Source: JAWLCQ01 sp041687095 (GTDB lineage: Bacteria > Planctomycetota > Phycisphaerae > SM23-33). From it: 40,258 nt of DNA. Where the stretch lies: assembly GCA_041687095.1 (NCBI GenBank), contig JAWLCQ010000027.1:1-40258 (forward strand), read 5' to 3'. Shown here piece after piece: positions 30,757-39,237 of this stretch. The notes beneath the pieces are model-generated. The model was not told the DNA's origin, searched no databases, and was given only the letters and a program-made list of their open reading frames with translations. Both the position numbers and the translations under genes were made by a program. Numbering within the stretch: the first letter of the stretch is position 1; each line of letters starts with the position of its first letter.

Positions 30757-30784
30757 TAAAGTTTCTCGCGAAGGGGGACCGATA
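30757..30784 (+). promoter_or_regulatory. Possible sigma-28-like (FliA) promoter
   Basis: TAAAGTTT (30757-30764) and CCGATA (30779-30784) match the two halves of the flagellar sigma-28 consensus. The spacing of 14 nt is two longer than usual. It would drive the small gene at 30866. Confidence 0.35.
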
Positions 30785-30865
30785 GAGGGTCTTGGATCAC
30801 GGCGTTCCCCGTTCCCCAGCGGTATGGGACGGGCGACGCGGGCGACGCGAACGAAGGAAGCGGCC

Positions 30866-31147
30866 ATGACCAAGCGACAGATCATCGATGAGATCCTCTC
30901 CCTGAACGCCTCGGCCGAGCCCGCGTTCCTTGCACGGTTCGAGGATGAGGAACTGGACCGCTACCGCCAGAGGCTCCAGGTGCTGCACGCGCCCCCCGCG
31001 GTCGCGCTGACCGGCCGCTACGAGCGGTACTTCGAGAATGTACCCTCCATCGCCGCCGACGCCGTCCGCCCCGGCAAGAAGCCCCTGCAACTGGCATCGC
31101 GGCCGCGCGAGTCGCTCCTCAGCCGCGCCGTCGCCGCGATGTTCTGA
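30866..31147 (+). CDS. Small conserved-looking hypothetical protein
   Basis: The 93-residue protein starts MTKRQIIDEILSLN, has GAAGGAAG upstream and normal codon use, and ends before the tRNA-Asp promoter. It is charged and helical in its first half, with a Tyr-rich TGRYERYF segment in the middle. There are no membrane helices or known motifs. The possible sigma-28-like promoter upstream would link it to motility, but that link is weak. Confidence 0.65.
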   Translation: MTKRQIIDEILSLNASAEPAFLARFEDEELDRYRQRLQVLHAPPAVALTGRYERYFENVPSIAADAVRPGKKPLQLASRPRESLLSRAVAAMF

Positions 31148-31195
31148 GCCGCTTCGCATCGGCGAAAAATCTTCGTTCGCCCTCCGCAAATCGCG

Positions 31196-31223
31196 TTGAC
31201 ACCTTTTTCACGGTTTGTATACT
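31196..31223 (+). promoter_or_regulatory. Sigma-70-type promoter for tRNA-Asp
   Basis: A perfect TTGACA (31196-31201) is separated by 16 nt from TATACT (31218-31223), about 42 bp before the tRNA. It is the clearest housekeeping promoter in the window and lies in a locally AT-richer stretch. Confidence 0.85.
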
Positions 31224-31264
31224 GATGAGTCTCTGGTGGTGGCAGCACCCCCGGAGGACAACCT

Positions 31265-31338
<74 letters not shown>

Positions 31339-31347
31339 CTCCCCATC

Positions 31348-31375
31348 AAAGGCCTGCCTTTCGAGGCGGGCCTTT
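31348..31375 (+). terminator. Terminator after tRNA-Asp
   Basis: AAAGGCCTGCC and GGCGGGCCTTT flank TTTCGA and pair with one G-T wobble; CTTTG follows. It lies 9 nt after the tRNA and before the next sulfatase's ribosome-binding site. Confidence 0.75.
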
Positions 31376-31411
31376 CTTTGCGCCCACATCTTTTGTGGAG
31401 AGGATTTCGAC

Positions 31412-33073
31412 ATGCCTGCAAACAGACCGAACATCATCTACATCAACACCCACGACAGCGGGGCGCACTTCGCCTGCTACGGAGCCCCGTGCGTCCAGAC
31501 GCCCAACATCGACCGCCTGGCGGCCGAAGGGGTCCGGTTCACCCGCATGTTCTCGACCTGCTCGATCTGTTCGCCCAGCCGAGCCTCGCTCCTGACCGGC
31601 ATGTACCCCCAGAACAACGGGATGGAGGGGCTGGCCGGGGGGCGTTTCCTGTTCGAACTCAACGACCCCAGGCAACACCTGTCGCACTTCCTGCGCGACG
31701 CGGGCTACGAGACGGTCTTCTGCGGCATCCAGCATGAGACGCGTTTCATGGAGACCCTGGGCTTCGATCGCAACCTGAACAACGAAAGGCAGAAGCACGG
31801 CGGCGTCACGGAAGAGGACTTCAAGTCCGCCCTCGATCACGCCGGCGTCGCGGCCGCGTTTCTCAAGGAACGGGGGCGAGAGAAACCCTTCTATCTGCAA
31901 CTCGGCTTCTTCGAGAGCCACACGCCCTACGAATGGGGCGGCAACGAACCGGCCGACGAGAACGGGGTCTGGTTCCCGCCCTACATGAACAAGACGGAGC
32001 AGGACGACGACGGCACGCTGCGCAGGCACATCGCCATGCTGCAGGCCTCCATTCAGCGCGTGGACCAAGCGGTCGGCCTCGTGTTGGCCGCCGTCCGCGA
32101 CGCCGGACTCGAGGAGAACACCATCGTCCTGTTCACGACGGACCACGGCGTGGAACTGCCGCGGGCCAAGTGGACCGTCTACGACGCCGGTTGCCATGTG
32201 GCCTTCATCGTGCGGTGGCCCGGCGGGGGGCTCGAGGGCGGCAGAACATGCGACCTGCTCCTCTCGAACGTCGACTTCTTCCCGACGCTGTGCTACTGGA
32301 TCGGAGAATCGGTGCCCGAGCGGGTGGACGGAGTCAGCTTCGCGGCCGCGATGAAGCAGGACGCCCCCCAGCCGGTGCGCGACTCGGTGTTCCTGTACCA
32401 TGCCTACCCGCAGAGCTACGCCCTGCGCACCGGGCGCTACAAGCTCATCCGCAACTTCACTCAGGCAGGTTACAACGTCGTCGACCTCAAGCAGATGGCC
32501 GCCTTGCCGAAACTGGAACTGTACGACATCGAGAACGACCCCAACGAACGGACCAACCTCGCCGACGCTCCTGCCCTCAAGACCGTCCGCGAGCAACTGG
32601 ACGGGCAGTTGTGGGACCTGCTTGACGACCTCCTTCCGACCGGCCTGGAAAGGCCATTCCTCTCGCCGGCCTTGCGGCAGTTGATCGCCGAGCACGCTGC
32701 CTGGAAGGTGTCCGGCGTTAAGGCGGACCCCGCGGAGTTGGAGGCCTGTGAGAAGCGCGTTGACGGCGTCACGTGCGCGATCGCCCACGACGGATTCGAA
32801 CTGGTCCGCCATTTCGCACCGGCCACGGGGCAGAAGTCGACGATCCGGTACATTACGAGCCTGCACGACATCAGGAGGGACGTCGGCCAGCAGGTCAATC
32901 TCGTCGACGACCCCGCCCACGAAGCGGTACGCGCCAAGCTGGATGCCCTGTTCTGGACATGGATCGAGGCGGAGCACCCGGACCTGCTGGCGTTGCCCGA
33001 ACCGACGCCGGCCCACGACGAATCGATGGCGGACCGCGCGGCCTGGAGAGAACGGGCGGCCAGTCGGCGCTGA
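31412..33073 (+). CDS. Sulfatase, formylglycine (Cys) type, with C-terminal extension
   Basis: The 553-residue protein has the maturation motif Cys53-Ser-Pro-Ser-Arg, and a metal site of the heparan N-sulfatase style, NIIYINTHDSG at the N-terminus with Asp15 as ligand. Later motifs are FESHTPYEWGG and FTTDHGVELPRAKWT. The resemblance to N-sulfoglucosamine sulfohydrolase-like enzymes is suggestive only. Beyond residue about 420 lies a helical extension of some 130 residues. There is no signal peptide; the ATG at 31412 has GGAGAGG upstream and the fold starts at once. Codon use looks slightly less GC-extreme than the core genes, which fits transfer into the tRNA-bounded island. Confidence 0.88.
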   Translation: MPANRPNIIYINTHDSGAHFACYGAPCVQTPNIDRLAAEGVRFTRMFSTCSICSPSRASLLTGMYPQNNGMEGLAGGRFLFELNDPRQHLSHFLRDAGYETVFCGIQHETRFMETLGFDRNLNNERQKHGGVTEEDFKSALDHAGVAAAFLKERGREKPFYLQLGFFESHTPYEWGGNEPADENGVWFPPYMNKTEQDDDGTLRRHIAMLQASIQRVDQAVGLVLAAVRDAGLEENTIVLFTTDHGVELPRAKWTVYDAGCHVAFIVRWPGGGLEGGRTCDLLLSNVDFFPTLCYWIGESVPERVDGVSFAAAMKQDAPQPVRDSVFLYHAYPQSYALRTGRYKLIRNFTQAGYNVVDLKQMAALPKLELYDIENDPNERTNLADAPALKTVREQLDGQLWDLLDDLLPTGLERPFLSPALRQLIAEHAAWKVSGVKADPAELEACEKRVDGVTCAIAHDGFELVRHFAPATGQKSTIRYITSLHDIRRDVGQQVNLVDDPAHEAVRAKLDALFWTWIEAEHPDLLALPEPTPAHDESMADRAAWRERAASRR

Positions 33074-33154
33074 CAGCGCCGGCCCCTGAGATGCCGTCGC
33101 CTCAATGGTGGTGCACCGGGTGCAGGTGTGGGATTGGGGCGGGCAAGGTCGGGG

Positions 33155-33479
33155 TCATGGACGGACCGCCGTGGGGTCTCCGTCGGGCATGCGGGTCTGG
33201 AACTGGCGGCGGTACTCGAGGGGCGTGAGGCCGGTCTCCTGGCGGAAGAGGACCGCCATGCGCTGGGGACGGGCGAAACCGGTCTCGCGGGCGATGGCGG
33301 ACATCGGCAGGTCGGTGCCCGCCAGGAGCGCCTGGATGCGTTCGGTCCGCCCGCGACGGATCTCCTGCAGGGGGCTGCGGCCGATGTGGCGGCGGAACTT
33401 GCGCTCCAGGACGCGGCGGGACAGGGGCAGCTCGCGCAGGAGGGCGGGGATGTCGAGGGGTTCGCAGGCGCGGCGGCGG
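33155..33479 (-). pseudogene. C-terminal fragment of an AraC/XylR-type regulator
   Basis: Only the AraC DNA-binding part remains: IRRRACEPLDIPALLREL, the first helix-turn-helix LSRRVLERKFRRHIGRSP, and the second, MSAIARETGFARPQRMAVLFRQETG, ending in LTPLEYRRQF. It fits the XylR subgroup that has a sugar-binding domain before this part. That sensor domain is missing: upstream sequence in the same frame belongs to a sulfatase. The fragment joins the sulfatase remnant at about 33480, so it cannot make a normal regulator. Confidence 0.75.
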
Positions 33480-34009
33480 ATGCGGGGCGTAGATGCCGAT
33501 GTGTGCGATGAACGGCTGGTCCGCGTCGCGATCCGCCAGGCACTCGTCGAACTGCCGGCAGGCGATGAAATCGCCGTACTCCTCCTCGGCCCCTCGAAGA
33601 TTCCGACGCAATCGTCGTCTGTCACCGTGTAGCCGTGGTTGCCGACGAACGCGTGATTGCGGTCATAGGGGATCAAGCGAAACCCGGGGCACATGGAAGG
33701 CGTCTTGCCGATGGCGACCGCGTCGTACCCGTGCGCGGTGAAGTGGTGCCCCCTGGTCCGCTCCTCGGGCGGGAGGCGGTCGCCATGATTCCAGAGCCCG
33801 AGTTGGTGAGGGTACTTGCCGGTGACGAATGAACCACGCGACGGACAGCATGTAGGTGTCTGGCAGAAGCTGTTGGTGAAGGTCACTCCCTGGGTTCGCA
33901 GGCGGTCGAGATTCGGCAAGGCCGGGGCTGGGGTGAACCCGTGCCGGACGATGTCGTCCCGCAGCTCGTCGGCCATGATGATCACGATGTTGGGGCGTTT
34001 GCTGGTCAT
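33480..34009 (-). pseudogene. Truncated, frameshifted sulfatase
   Basis: The reading begins TSKRPNIVIIMADELRDD and keeps CCPSRGSF, a formylglycine motif, then GKYPHQLGLW. The frame breaks near 33590-33593, a run of C on the plus strand: adding one base restores AEEEYGDFIACR and PFIAHIGIYAPHP, a normal sulfatase segment. The gene then ends at about 33480, where an AraC fragment follows. About 300 C-terminal residues are missing. It is a dead gene, probably left from an inactive paralogue of the intact island sulfatase. Confidence 0.78.
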
Positions 34010-34091
34010 GAGGCCGTCCCTTCGGAAGGCATCGGGGCGGTTCGTCGGGCAGGCGCATCGGCCAAGGGGAACGCCGACTCTTGGGTGCTCG

Positions 34092-35063
34092 TCACTTCTC
34101 GGCATGGAGTGGTTGAGAGACCTGCTCTCGCGCGGGCGGGCCGTTGGGGGCGGGGGGTGGGATCTTCTCTCGCGGCTTGCCGTGCTCGCTCTTGGCCACC
34201 CCCAGGACCACGCCGGCCATGACCACCACCGCTCCGGCCAGGAACCCGGGCCGCGGCATCTCCTGGAACAGGAAGACGGCCGCCGTCGTGCCCAGTACGA
34301 ACTGCGCCGGGATCGAAAGCGTGATCATCTGGGACTTCACGTGGCGCAGCAGGTACATCGCCAGCGTGTGTCCCCCCACGGTCGGGAACAGGATCAGCGC
34401 CGGTAACACCAGGCGCGTTCGCGCATCGCCGACATGGATCCCCCCGTCCAGCAGCACGCCCGCCGCCCCTTGGACGACAGCGGCCGTCAGGTATACCGGC
34501 ACACTGAACAGCAGCGCATGCTGCGTGCGGCGGTACTTGCGCGAGAGCACGAAGTAGCAGGCGCACAGGAACGCCGAGACCAACGCCACCATCGCACCGG
34601 GAAGGGCGTCGCGGCCGGTGCTGAAGTGCTGACCCAGGATCAGCACCATGCCCACGCAGGCCAGCAAACACGCTGCGCCCTCCCAGCGGGTCAGCCGCTC
34701 GCCCAGCAGCGGCCGCGCCACCAGCGGGGCGAGCAGCGGCTGGAGTCCGACGAACAGCATGGCGTTGGCGATGGTGGTGTTCCGCACCGCCCAGGCCCAG
34801 GTTGCGAAATGCAGCCCGAAGAACACCCCCGTCAGGCAGGCGCCCCAGGAGAAGGACGGCTGCGACCGGTCGCCTCGACGCACCATGATCCACCAAGGCA
34901 GCAGCACCACACCCGCCCCGAACGCGCGCCAGAACCCGATGCTCGTCGCCGGGATGTCGCAGTAGCGCATCAGGATGGCGGCGCTGGCGGTCAGGACGGT
35001 GATGACCAGCCAGACCCCAACGGCCGCCGACTTCGGGTAATGCCCGTCGTGTTCGGCGTTCAT
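34092..35063 (-). CDS. DMT/EamA-family transporter
   Basis: The 323-residue protein has ten hydrophobic helices in two EamA halves, with GFWRAFGAGVVLLPWW in the first and LGTTAAVFLFQEMPRPGFLAGAVVVMAGVVL in the second. Such proteins export or import small metabolites, often amino acids or drugs. The substrate is unknown. The ATG at 35063 has AGGAGGAG about 10 nt upstream; the long frame continuing upstream is non-coding in look. The Pro-rich C-terminal tail is unusual but unremarkable. It appears intact between decayed genes. Confidence 0.85.
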   Translation of the reverse strand: MNAEHDGHYPKSAAVGVWLVITVLTASAAILMRYCDIPATSIGFWRAFGAGVVLLPWWIMVRRGDRSQPSFSWGACLTGVFFGLHFATWAWAVRNTTIANAMLFVGLQPLLAPLVARPLLGERLTRWEGAACLLACVGMVLILGQHFSTGRDALPGAMVALVSAFLCACYFVLSRKYRRTQHALLFSVPVYLTAAVVQGAAGVLLDGGIHVGDARTRLVLPALILFPTVGGHTLAMYLLRHVKSQMITLSIPAQFVLGTTAAVFLFQEMPRPGFLAGAVVVMAGVVLGVAKSEHGKPREKIPPPAPNGPPAREQVSQPLHAEK

Positions 35064-35649
35064 CGCGTCTGGGCTCCTCCTGTTCTCTTCACGCTCCACG
35101 AACCGATTCGATTCCGACACCGCCCGCGAATGAGCCGGCGCCATCGCGTCGGCCCCGGGGCAGAGCGACGCTTCGGCAGCGATCGACGCCGCGGCCGCCG
35201 CCTTCTTGACGCCGCCGCCTCGACTCCGGCGACAGAGCAGAGTTCGAGGGACAAGCAGTACGGGGGAGAGCATACTCGACTGTCGCTCCAGAGTGAAGGC
35301 GTTGCGGCGCGACGTGCTGCGGCGTAAGCGGTGTGCGGAGGCCCATCCGCGTCGTGACGCGGCGATGGGCGCATCATGTCGCTCCCGGGGCAAGGAGCCC
35401 GCACGGTAGTGCGCCGCCATGCGGCCTCGCCAGCGGCCGCTGGTGTTGCGACCATCGGCCGAACGTAGCCAGTGCCCCCCCGGATCCTCCCCTTTGGTGC
35501 TTGCCTGCTCTGTCTCGACCCTCTGTTCCGGGGCCTCCCGAGGGCAGCCGTGCCCCCAAGCATGCGATCTTTCTTGGTAGACGACGGATCGACCCCGGGC
35601 CGATCGCCGCGGATCGGGACGGTTCCCAAGGGTCGAGACAGAGCAGTGT
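35064..35649. other. No credible gene; upstream region of DMT gene to IS end
   Basis: This 586-bp stretch has open frames on both strands, but their products are Arg/Pro-rich and lack any pattern I know. A short inverted pair TGTCTCGACC/GTCGAGACAG is at about 35511 and 35635. No promoter or RNA is clear. Confidence 0.5.
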
Positions 35650-37219
35650 TTGCCCCTTTTTCTGTCAGCGGGCACCCAACACCGGCCAGTGAGGGGCACT
35701 TGAAAACCGGCCACCTGAGCGGGTGAGCCGCGGGTAGGCTCCGTCGTCTCGACAGAGGGTCGAGGCGGAAGGAGCTTGCCCGTGGCGAATCGACTCAAGA
35801 TGGCCAGAGTACATTCCATTCAGGTGTTACACGAGCAGGGCTGGTCGGACCGGCGGATCGCCCGCGAACTGGGCATTCACCGCGAGACCGTCGGGCGGCA
35901 CGTGCGGCGGGGCGGGGCGCAGGCGGAGGCGGAGGAAGTGCCCCCCGGGTCCGAAGCGCCAAAACCGGCCAAGGTGCCCCCCGGGTCGCAGGCGTCCGAC
36001 GCGTCAGAACCGGCCAAAGTGCCCGCCGGGTCCGTCCCAGCGGAGTCGGGCGGAGTGCCCGTCGGGTCCGCCCCGGCGGAGTCCCACCGGGACGATGCCC
36101 GCTCGCCGGGTCCGCCGCGGCGCTGCCACAGCACGTGCCGGGCGTACCACGCGGCGATCGCGGCGAAGCTGGAGCAGGGGCTGACGGCGCAGCGGATCTG
36201 GCAGGACCTGGTGGCGGAGCAGGGCCTTGCCGCCGGGTACGACAGCGTCAAGCGGTACGTGCGGAAGCTCTCGCAGGCCGGTCCGCTTCCCTTCCGCCGG
36301 ATGGAGACGGCCCCCGGCGAGCAGGCGCAGGTGGACTTCGGGCGCGGGGCGCCGATCGTGGACGCCGGGGGCAAGCGGCGGGTCAGCCACGTCTTTCGGA
36401 TCGTCCTGTCCCACAGCCGCAAGGCCTACAGCGAATCGGTCTTCCGCCAGACGACCGACGGGTTCCTGCAGTGCCTGGAGAACGCCTTCTGGGATTGGGG
36501 CGGCGTGCCGCGGACGATCGTGATCGACAACCTCCGGGCGGCGGTGAAGCGGGCGGACTGGTACGACCCGGAGCTGAACCCGAAGATCGAGGCGTTCTGC
36601 CGGCACTACGGGACGGTGATCCTGCCCGCGAAGCCCTACACGCCCCGCCACAAGGGGAAGATCGAGCGCGGGATCGGCTACGTGCGGGGCAACGCGCTGA
36701 AGGGCCGCACGTTCGCCACGCTGAACGAGCAGAACGCCCACCTGGCCGAGTGGGAGTCCTCGACGGCCGACACCCGCATCCACGGCACGACGCGGCGGCA
36801 GGTGGGCAAGGTGTTCCAGGAGGTCGAGCGGGAATCGCTGCTTCCGCTTGGGCCGGGGCGATTCCCGCTGTTCCGCGAGGGCCAGCGGACGGTGCACCGC
36901 GACGGGCACGTCGAGGTGGACAAGGCGTACTACTCGGTCCCGCCGGAGTACGTTGGCCGGCGGGTGTGGGTGCGTTGGGACGGGCGGCTGGTGCGGATCT
37001 ACGTCGAACGCAGGTGGGCGGACGGCGGGTGCGGGCGGCGACGTTCCGCGACCGCAAGACGCTGGAGGACTTTGACTGGTCGTTCAACCCGTCGGTGCCC
37101 AAGAAGCAGGTGTACGAGCTGGCGACGTGCCGGTTCGTGCACCAGGGGCGCGACGTGCTGCTGCTGGGCCCGCCGGGGACGGGCAAGAGCCACCTGGTGC
37201 AGGCGATCGGGTACCAGAA
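35650..37219 (+). mobile_element. IS21-family element, deleted
   Basis: The left end shows spaced ACCGGCCA motifs (35681-35688, 35706-35713) before the istA gene, as expected for IS21 end repeats. IstA runs into a deleted istB, and the right end is missing, cut by a REP-like palindrome at 37227-37309. The exact left boundary is estimated from TGTTTGCCCC near 35647. The copy cannot move by itself. Confidence 0.75.
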
Positions 37220-37224
37220 GATAA
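35782..37224 (+). pseudogene. istA: IS21 transposase IstA, C-terminus lost
   Basis: An N-terminal helix-turn-helix (SIQVLHEQGWSDRRIARELGIHRETVGRHV) and an rve/DDE catalytic core are present: Asp in QAQVDFGRG, Asp in IVIDNLRAAV and Glu in HKGKIERGIGYVRG. After LVRIYVERRW (about 37015) the frame no longer encodes IstA, and istB sequence follows in another frame, so roughly the last 80-100 residues were removed by a deletion. Residues about 50-105 are a Val-Pro-x-Gly-Ser-rich linker with four DNA repeats. The GTG at 35782 has AAGGAG at 7 nt; a TTG six bases earlier is less likely. Confidence 0.8.
37041..37217 (+). pseudogene. istB: IS21 helper ATPase IstB, internal fragment
   Basis: About 59 residues remain: TFRDRKTLEDFDWSFNP, then LATCRFVHQGRDVLLLGPPGTGKSH with an intact Walker A, and LVQAIGYQ. 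The first 50 or so residues were lost with the end of istA; the rest is replaced by the palindrome starting at 37227. It is in a different frame from istA. No ATPase can be made. Confidence 0.75.
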
Positions 37225-37226
37225 AG

Positions 37227-37309
37227 GGGTCAGGAACCAAAAACGTGACGTTCCGCATCGACCGTGGTAGAGATGGGTCATGCTACGAGCAAATACAGGT
37301 TCCTGACCC
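37227..37309. repeat. REP-like palindrome interrupting istB
   Basis: GGGTCAGGAACC (37227-37238) and GGTTCCTGACCC (37298-37309) are perfect inverted repeats separated by 59 nt. The preceding AAAG gives the AAAGGGGTCAGGAACC end familiar from RAYT-linked REPs. It lies exactly where istB homology stops. Confidence 0.7.
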
Positions 37310-37316
37310 GAATGGC

Positions 37317-37466
37317 ATCGCGGATTCGAACATGCCGATGGGCTCGCAGAAGTTGTCGGCCTACTCGTACCTGGGAGTTGGAACGGTGGTGCAGGTGGAT
37401 CATCCTGCGGTAAATGGCGGCCTGACGCTGACGTATGGTACGCGTACGGCCAACCGCATCTGGTAG
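37317..37466 (+). pseudogene. Rhs/YD-repeat-like gene scrap
   Basis: This 49-residue reading, with LSAYSYLGVGTVVQVDHP and GGLTLTYGT, looks like a piece of an Rhs-type YD-repeat protein. It has no start of its own and ends at a TAG. It is too short to be sure. Confidence 0.35.
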
Positions 37467-37515
37467 CCGCCCGGGGCGTGGGGGATGATCGGGCCATGCG
37501 AGAAGGAGCACGAGC

Positions 37516-37830
37516 ATGGCCAAGAGCACGGGTCGGGACCGGGCGCGGGAGGCGCAATGGCGGCGGATCGTTCGGGAGCAGGAGCGGAGCGGGCTGACCA
37601 TCCGCGAGTTCTGCCGGCGGGGGAAGCACAGGGAGAGCGCGTTCTACTTCTAGCGGCGCGAGATGCGGCGTCGTCACGAAGAACAAGAGCAACGCCGCAA
37701 GGCCAACGTGCCGACGGCGCCGACGCTCGTGGCGGTGCGCGTCGCGGAGGATCCGCCCGCGCAGGGCGGACCGGGCAATGCCGCGGCCAGGCCGAGCCCT
37801 ATCGAGATCGATCGGGCGAGGCCTCGCATC
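37516..37830 (+). pseudogene. tnpA: IS66 accessory protein TnpA with in-frame amber codon
   Basis: The reading starts MAKSTGRDRAREAQWRRIV, with GAAGGAG upstream, and carries the IS66 TnpA pattern SGLTIREFCRRGK..ESAFYF. At 37651-37653 a TAG stands where the family has Trp (FYFWRRE), and the same frame continues with RREMRRRHEEQEQ..., so one base change (TGG to TAG) probably killed it. The homology fades after about 37800. No tnpB or tnpC is present, so only the first gene of the element survives. Confidence 0.78.
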
Positions 37831-38086
37831 GCGATCGATGACATGCAGCTTCCAGGCTGGACATCATCGTTTCATGTCCGCGTCCAGGGCCCAAATCGGT
37901 GCTCTCGAAACGCTCCGGGGACCAATCCGGTGCCGGACGGCAGACTCATGTTGGCATCGTTTGTCACCTGCTGTCGTGTCGTGGCAGAATGACGGGGTTG
38001 GGGGGTGGTGTCGTAACCTACGGGGGGTTGGGGAGTTGGCGCAGAGAGACGCCAGGGGGCAACGATTGTCACCTCCTAGCGTCAAA
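37831..38086. other. No gene seen
   Basis: The stretch between the IS66 remnant and tRNA-Gly shows no convincing frame, RNA or element end. The TTTGTCACC and ATTGTCACC words at about 37959 and 38065 may be residual IS flanks. Confidence 0.4.
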
Positions 38087-38158
<72 letters not shown>

Positions 38159-38332
38159 GAATCCGTTCGGGGCCGGGCCCCGCAACGCACGGTGGATGCT
38201 AGCACGATCGCGAATCGGTGTCAACACGAGGGCGGGAAGTTTTTTCGGGGCCATACGCCGTGGGCACGCAGGGGGAAGATGCCCTTGGCGCACTCCGGGC
38301 ACGCGCGCCGCCGCCGCCGGGGCGGGCGGGGG

Positions 38333-38435
38333 GGTGCACGACCGTATCTGCGCAGTACCCCCCGCCGTGGGATCCGGCCAGAGGAAGGGGAGAGAGAGGG
38401 ATTGCACAGATTGATGGGATTACACAGATGAGATC
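38333..38435. repeat. Dispersed repeat of about 95 bp, copy 2 (inverted)
   Basis: It is the reverse-complement copy of 14593-14690 and includes the GGTGCACGACCGTATCTGC end at 38333-38351, a GGGGAGAGAGAGGG tract and the GATTGCACAGATT / GATTACACAGATG direct words. A third, diverged copy begins at about 38483. Confidence 0.75.
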
Positions 38436-38628
38436 ATGTCCATCGAAGGCTGCGCCGGCGCGGAGGGCGCGCGGGCTACTCCCAATCTGCGTAATCCCGC
38501 AAATCTGCGCAATCCCCCTCTCTCCGGCCCCGGTGGGCGGACCGCACGTTGCACGCAGGAATGGTCGTGCACCCGCGGGCGGGTTTGGTCTGGTGTCGGG
38601 GCGGGGCGTGCGGTAGACTTCGCTCCAC

Positions 38629-38696
38629 CGAGGGCCGGGGAGGCCCTCCTTCGAGGGCCGGTAGGGTCCTCCTTCGAGGGCCGGGCGGCCCTCCTT
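38629..38696 (+). repeat. Three tandem 23-nt hairpin units before apt
   Basis: Units at 38629-38651, 38652-38674 and 38675-38696 all begin CGAGGGCCGG and end CCTCCTT. Each can fold as a small hairpin such as AGGGCC/GGCCCT. They end 19 nt before the apt start codon and would be in its mRNA leader. Confidence 0.75.
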
Positions 38697-38715
38697 CGCT
38701 GACACTGGAGAGGTA

Positions 38716-39237
38716 ATGGACCTGGAACGCCACATTCGCGACGTACCCGACTTCCCGAAGAAGGGCATCATCTTCAAGGACATCACGCCCCTGGTGGGCA
38801 ATCCCGACGCGCTGCGTGAGGCGGCCGACCGGTTGGCCGAGCCGTTCCGCACGGCCAACGTGCAGTACGTGGCGGCCATCGAGGCCCGGGGGTTCATCTT
38901 CGGGGCCCTGGTGGCCGAGCGGCTGGGGGCGGGGTTCGTCCCGATCCGCAAGCCCGGGAAGCTCCCGGCCAAGACGATCTCGCACAGCTACGCCCTGGAG
39001 TATGGGGAGAACACGCTGGAGATCCACACCGACGCCATCCCCCGCGGGGCGCGGGTGCTCGTCATCGACGACGTGCTCGCCATCGGGGGGACGCTGGGGG
39101 CGTCGACGCACCTGCTCGAGCAGCTCGGGGCCGACATCGTCGCCGTCGCCGTGGTCGTCGAGCTGGCATTTCTCAGCGGGCGAGACAAACTCGAGAAATA
39201 CAATGTGCATTCCCTGATACAGGTAGCAGCAGAATGA
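38716..39237 (+). CDS. apt: Adenine phosphoribosyltransferase
   Basis: The 173-residue protein has the family N-terminus HIRDVPDFPKKGIIFKDITPL, the adenine-binding EARGFIFGA segment and the PRPP loop VLVIDDVLAIGGT. It salvages adenine to AMP with PRPP. The second residue of the usual ATGGT in the PRPP loop is Ile instead of Thr, a small deviation that probably does not abolish activity. The length is normal. GGAG lies 5 nt before the ATG. The stop overlaps the next gene as ATGA. Confidence 0.93.
   Translation: MDLERHIRDVPDFPKKGIIFKDITPLVGNPDALREAADRLAEPFRTANVQYVAAIEARGFIFGALVAERLGAGFVPIRKPGKLPAKTISHSYALEYGENTLEIHTDAIPRGARVLVIDDVLAIGGTLGASTHLLEQLGADIVAVAVVVELAFLSGRDKLEKYNVHSLIQVAAE

Larger units (their letters stand above)
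38159..38715. other. Gene-free repeat region
   Basis: No gene is supported between tRNA-Gly and apt. The region contains the second copy of the 95-bp dispersed repeat (about 38333-38435), a partial third copy (about 38483-38530) and three tandem hairpin units just before apt. Confidence 0.6.

Noticed and set aside
35060..35629. Arg-rich gene upstream of the DMT transporter
   Set aside because: No ribosome-binding site, no family pattern, and composition like shadow frames.
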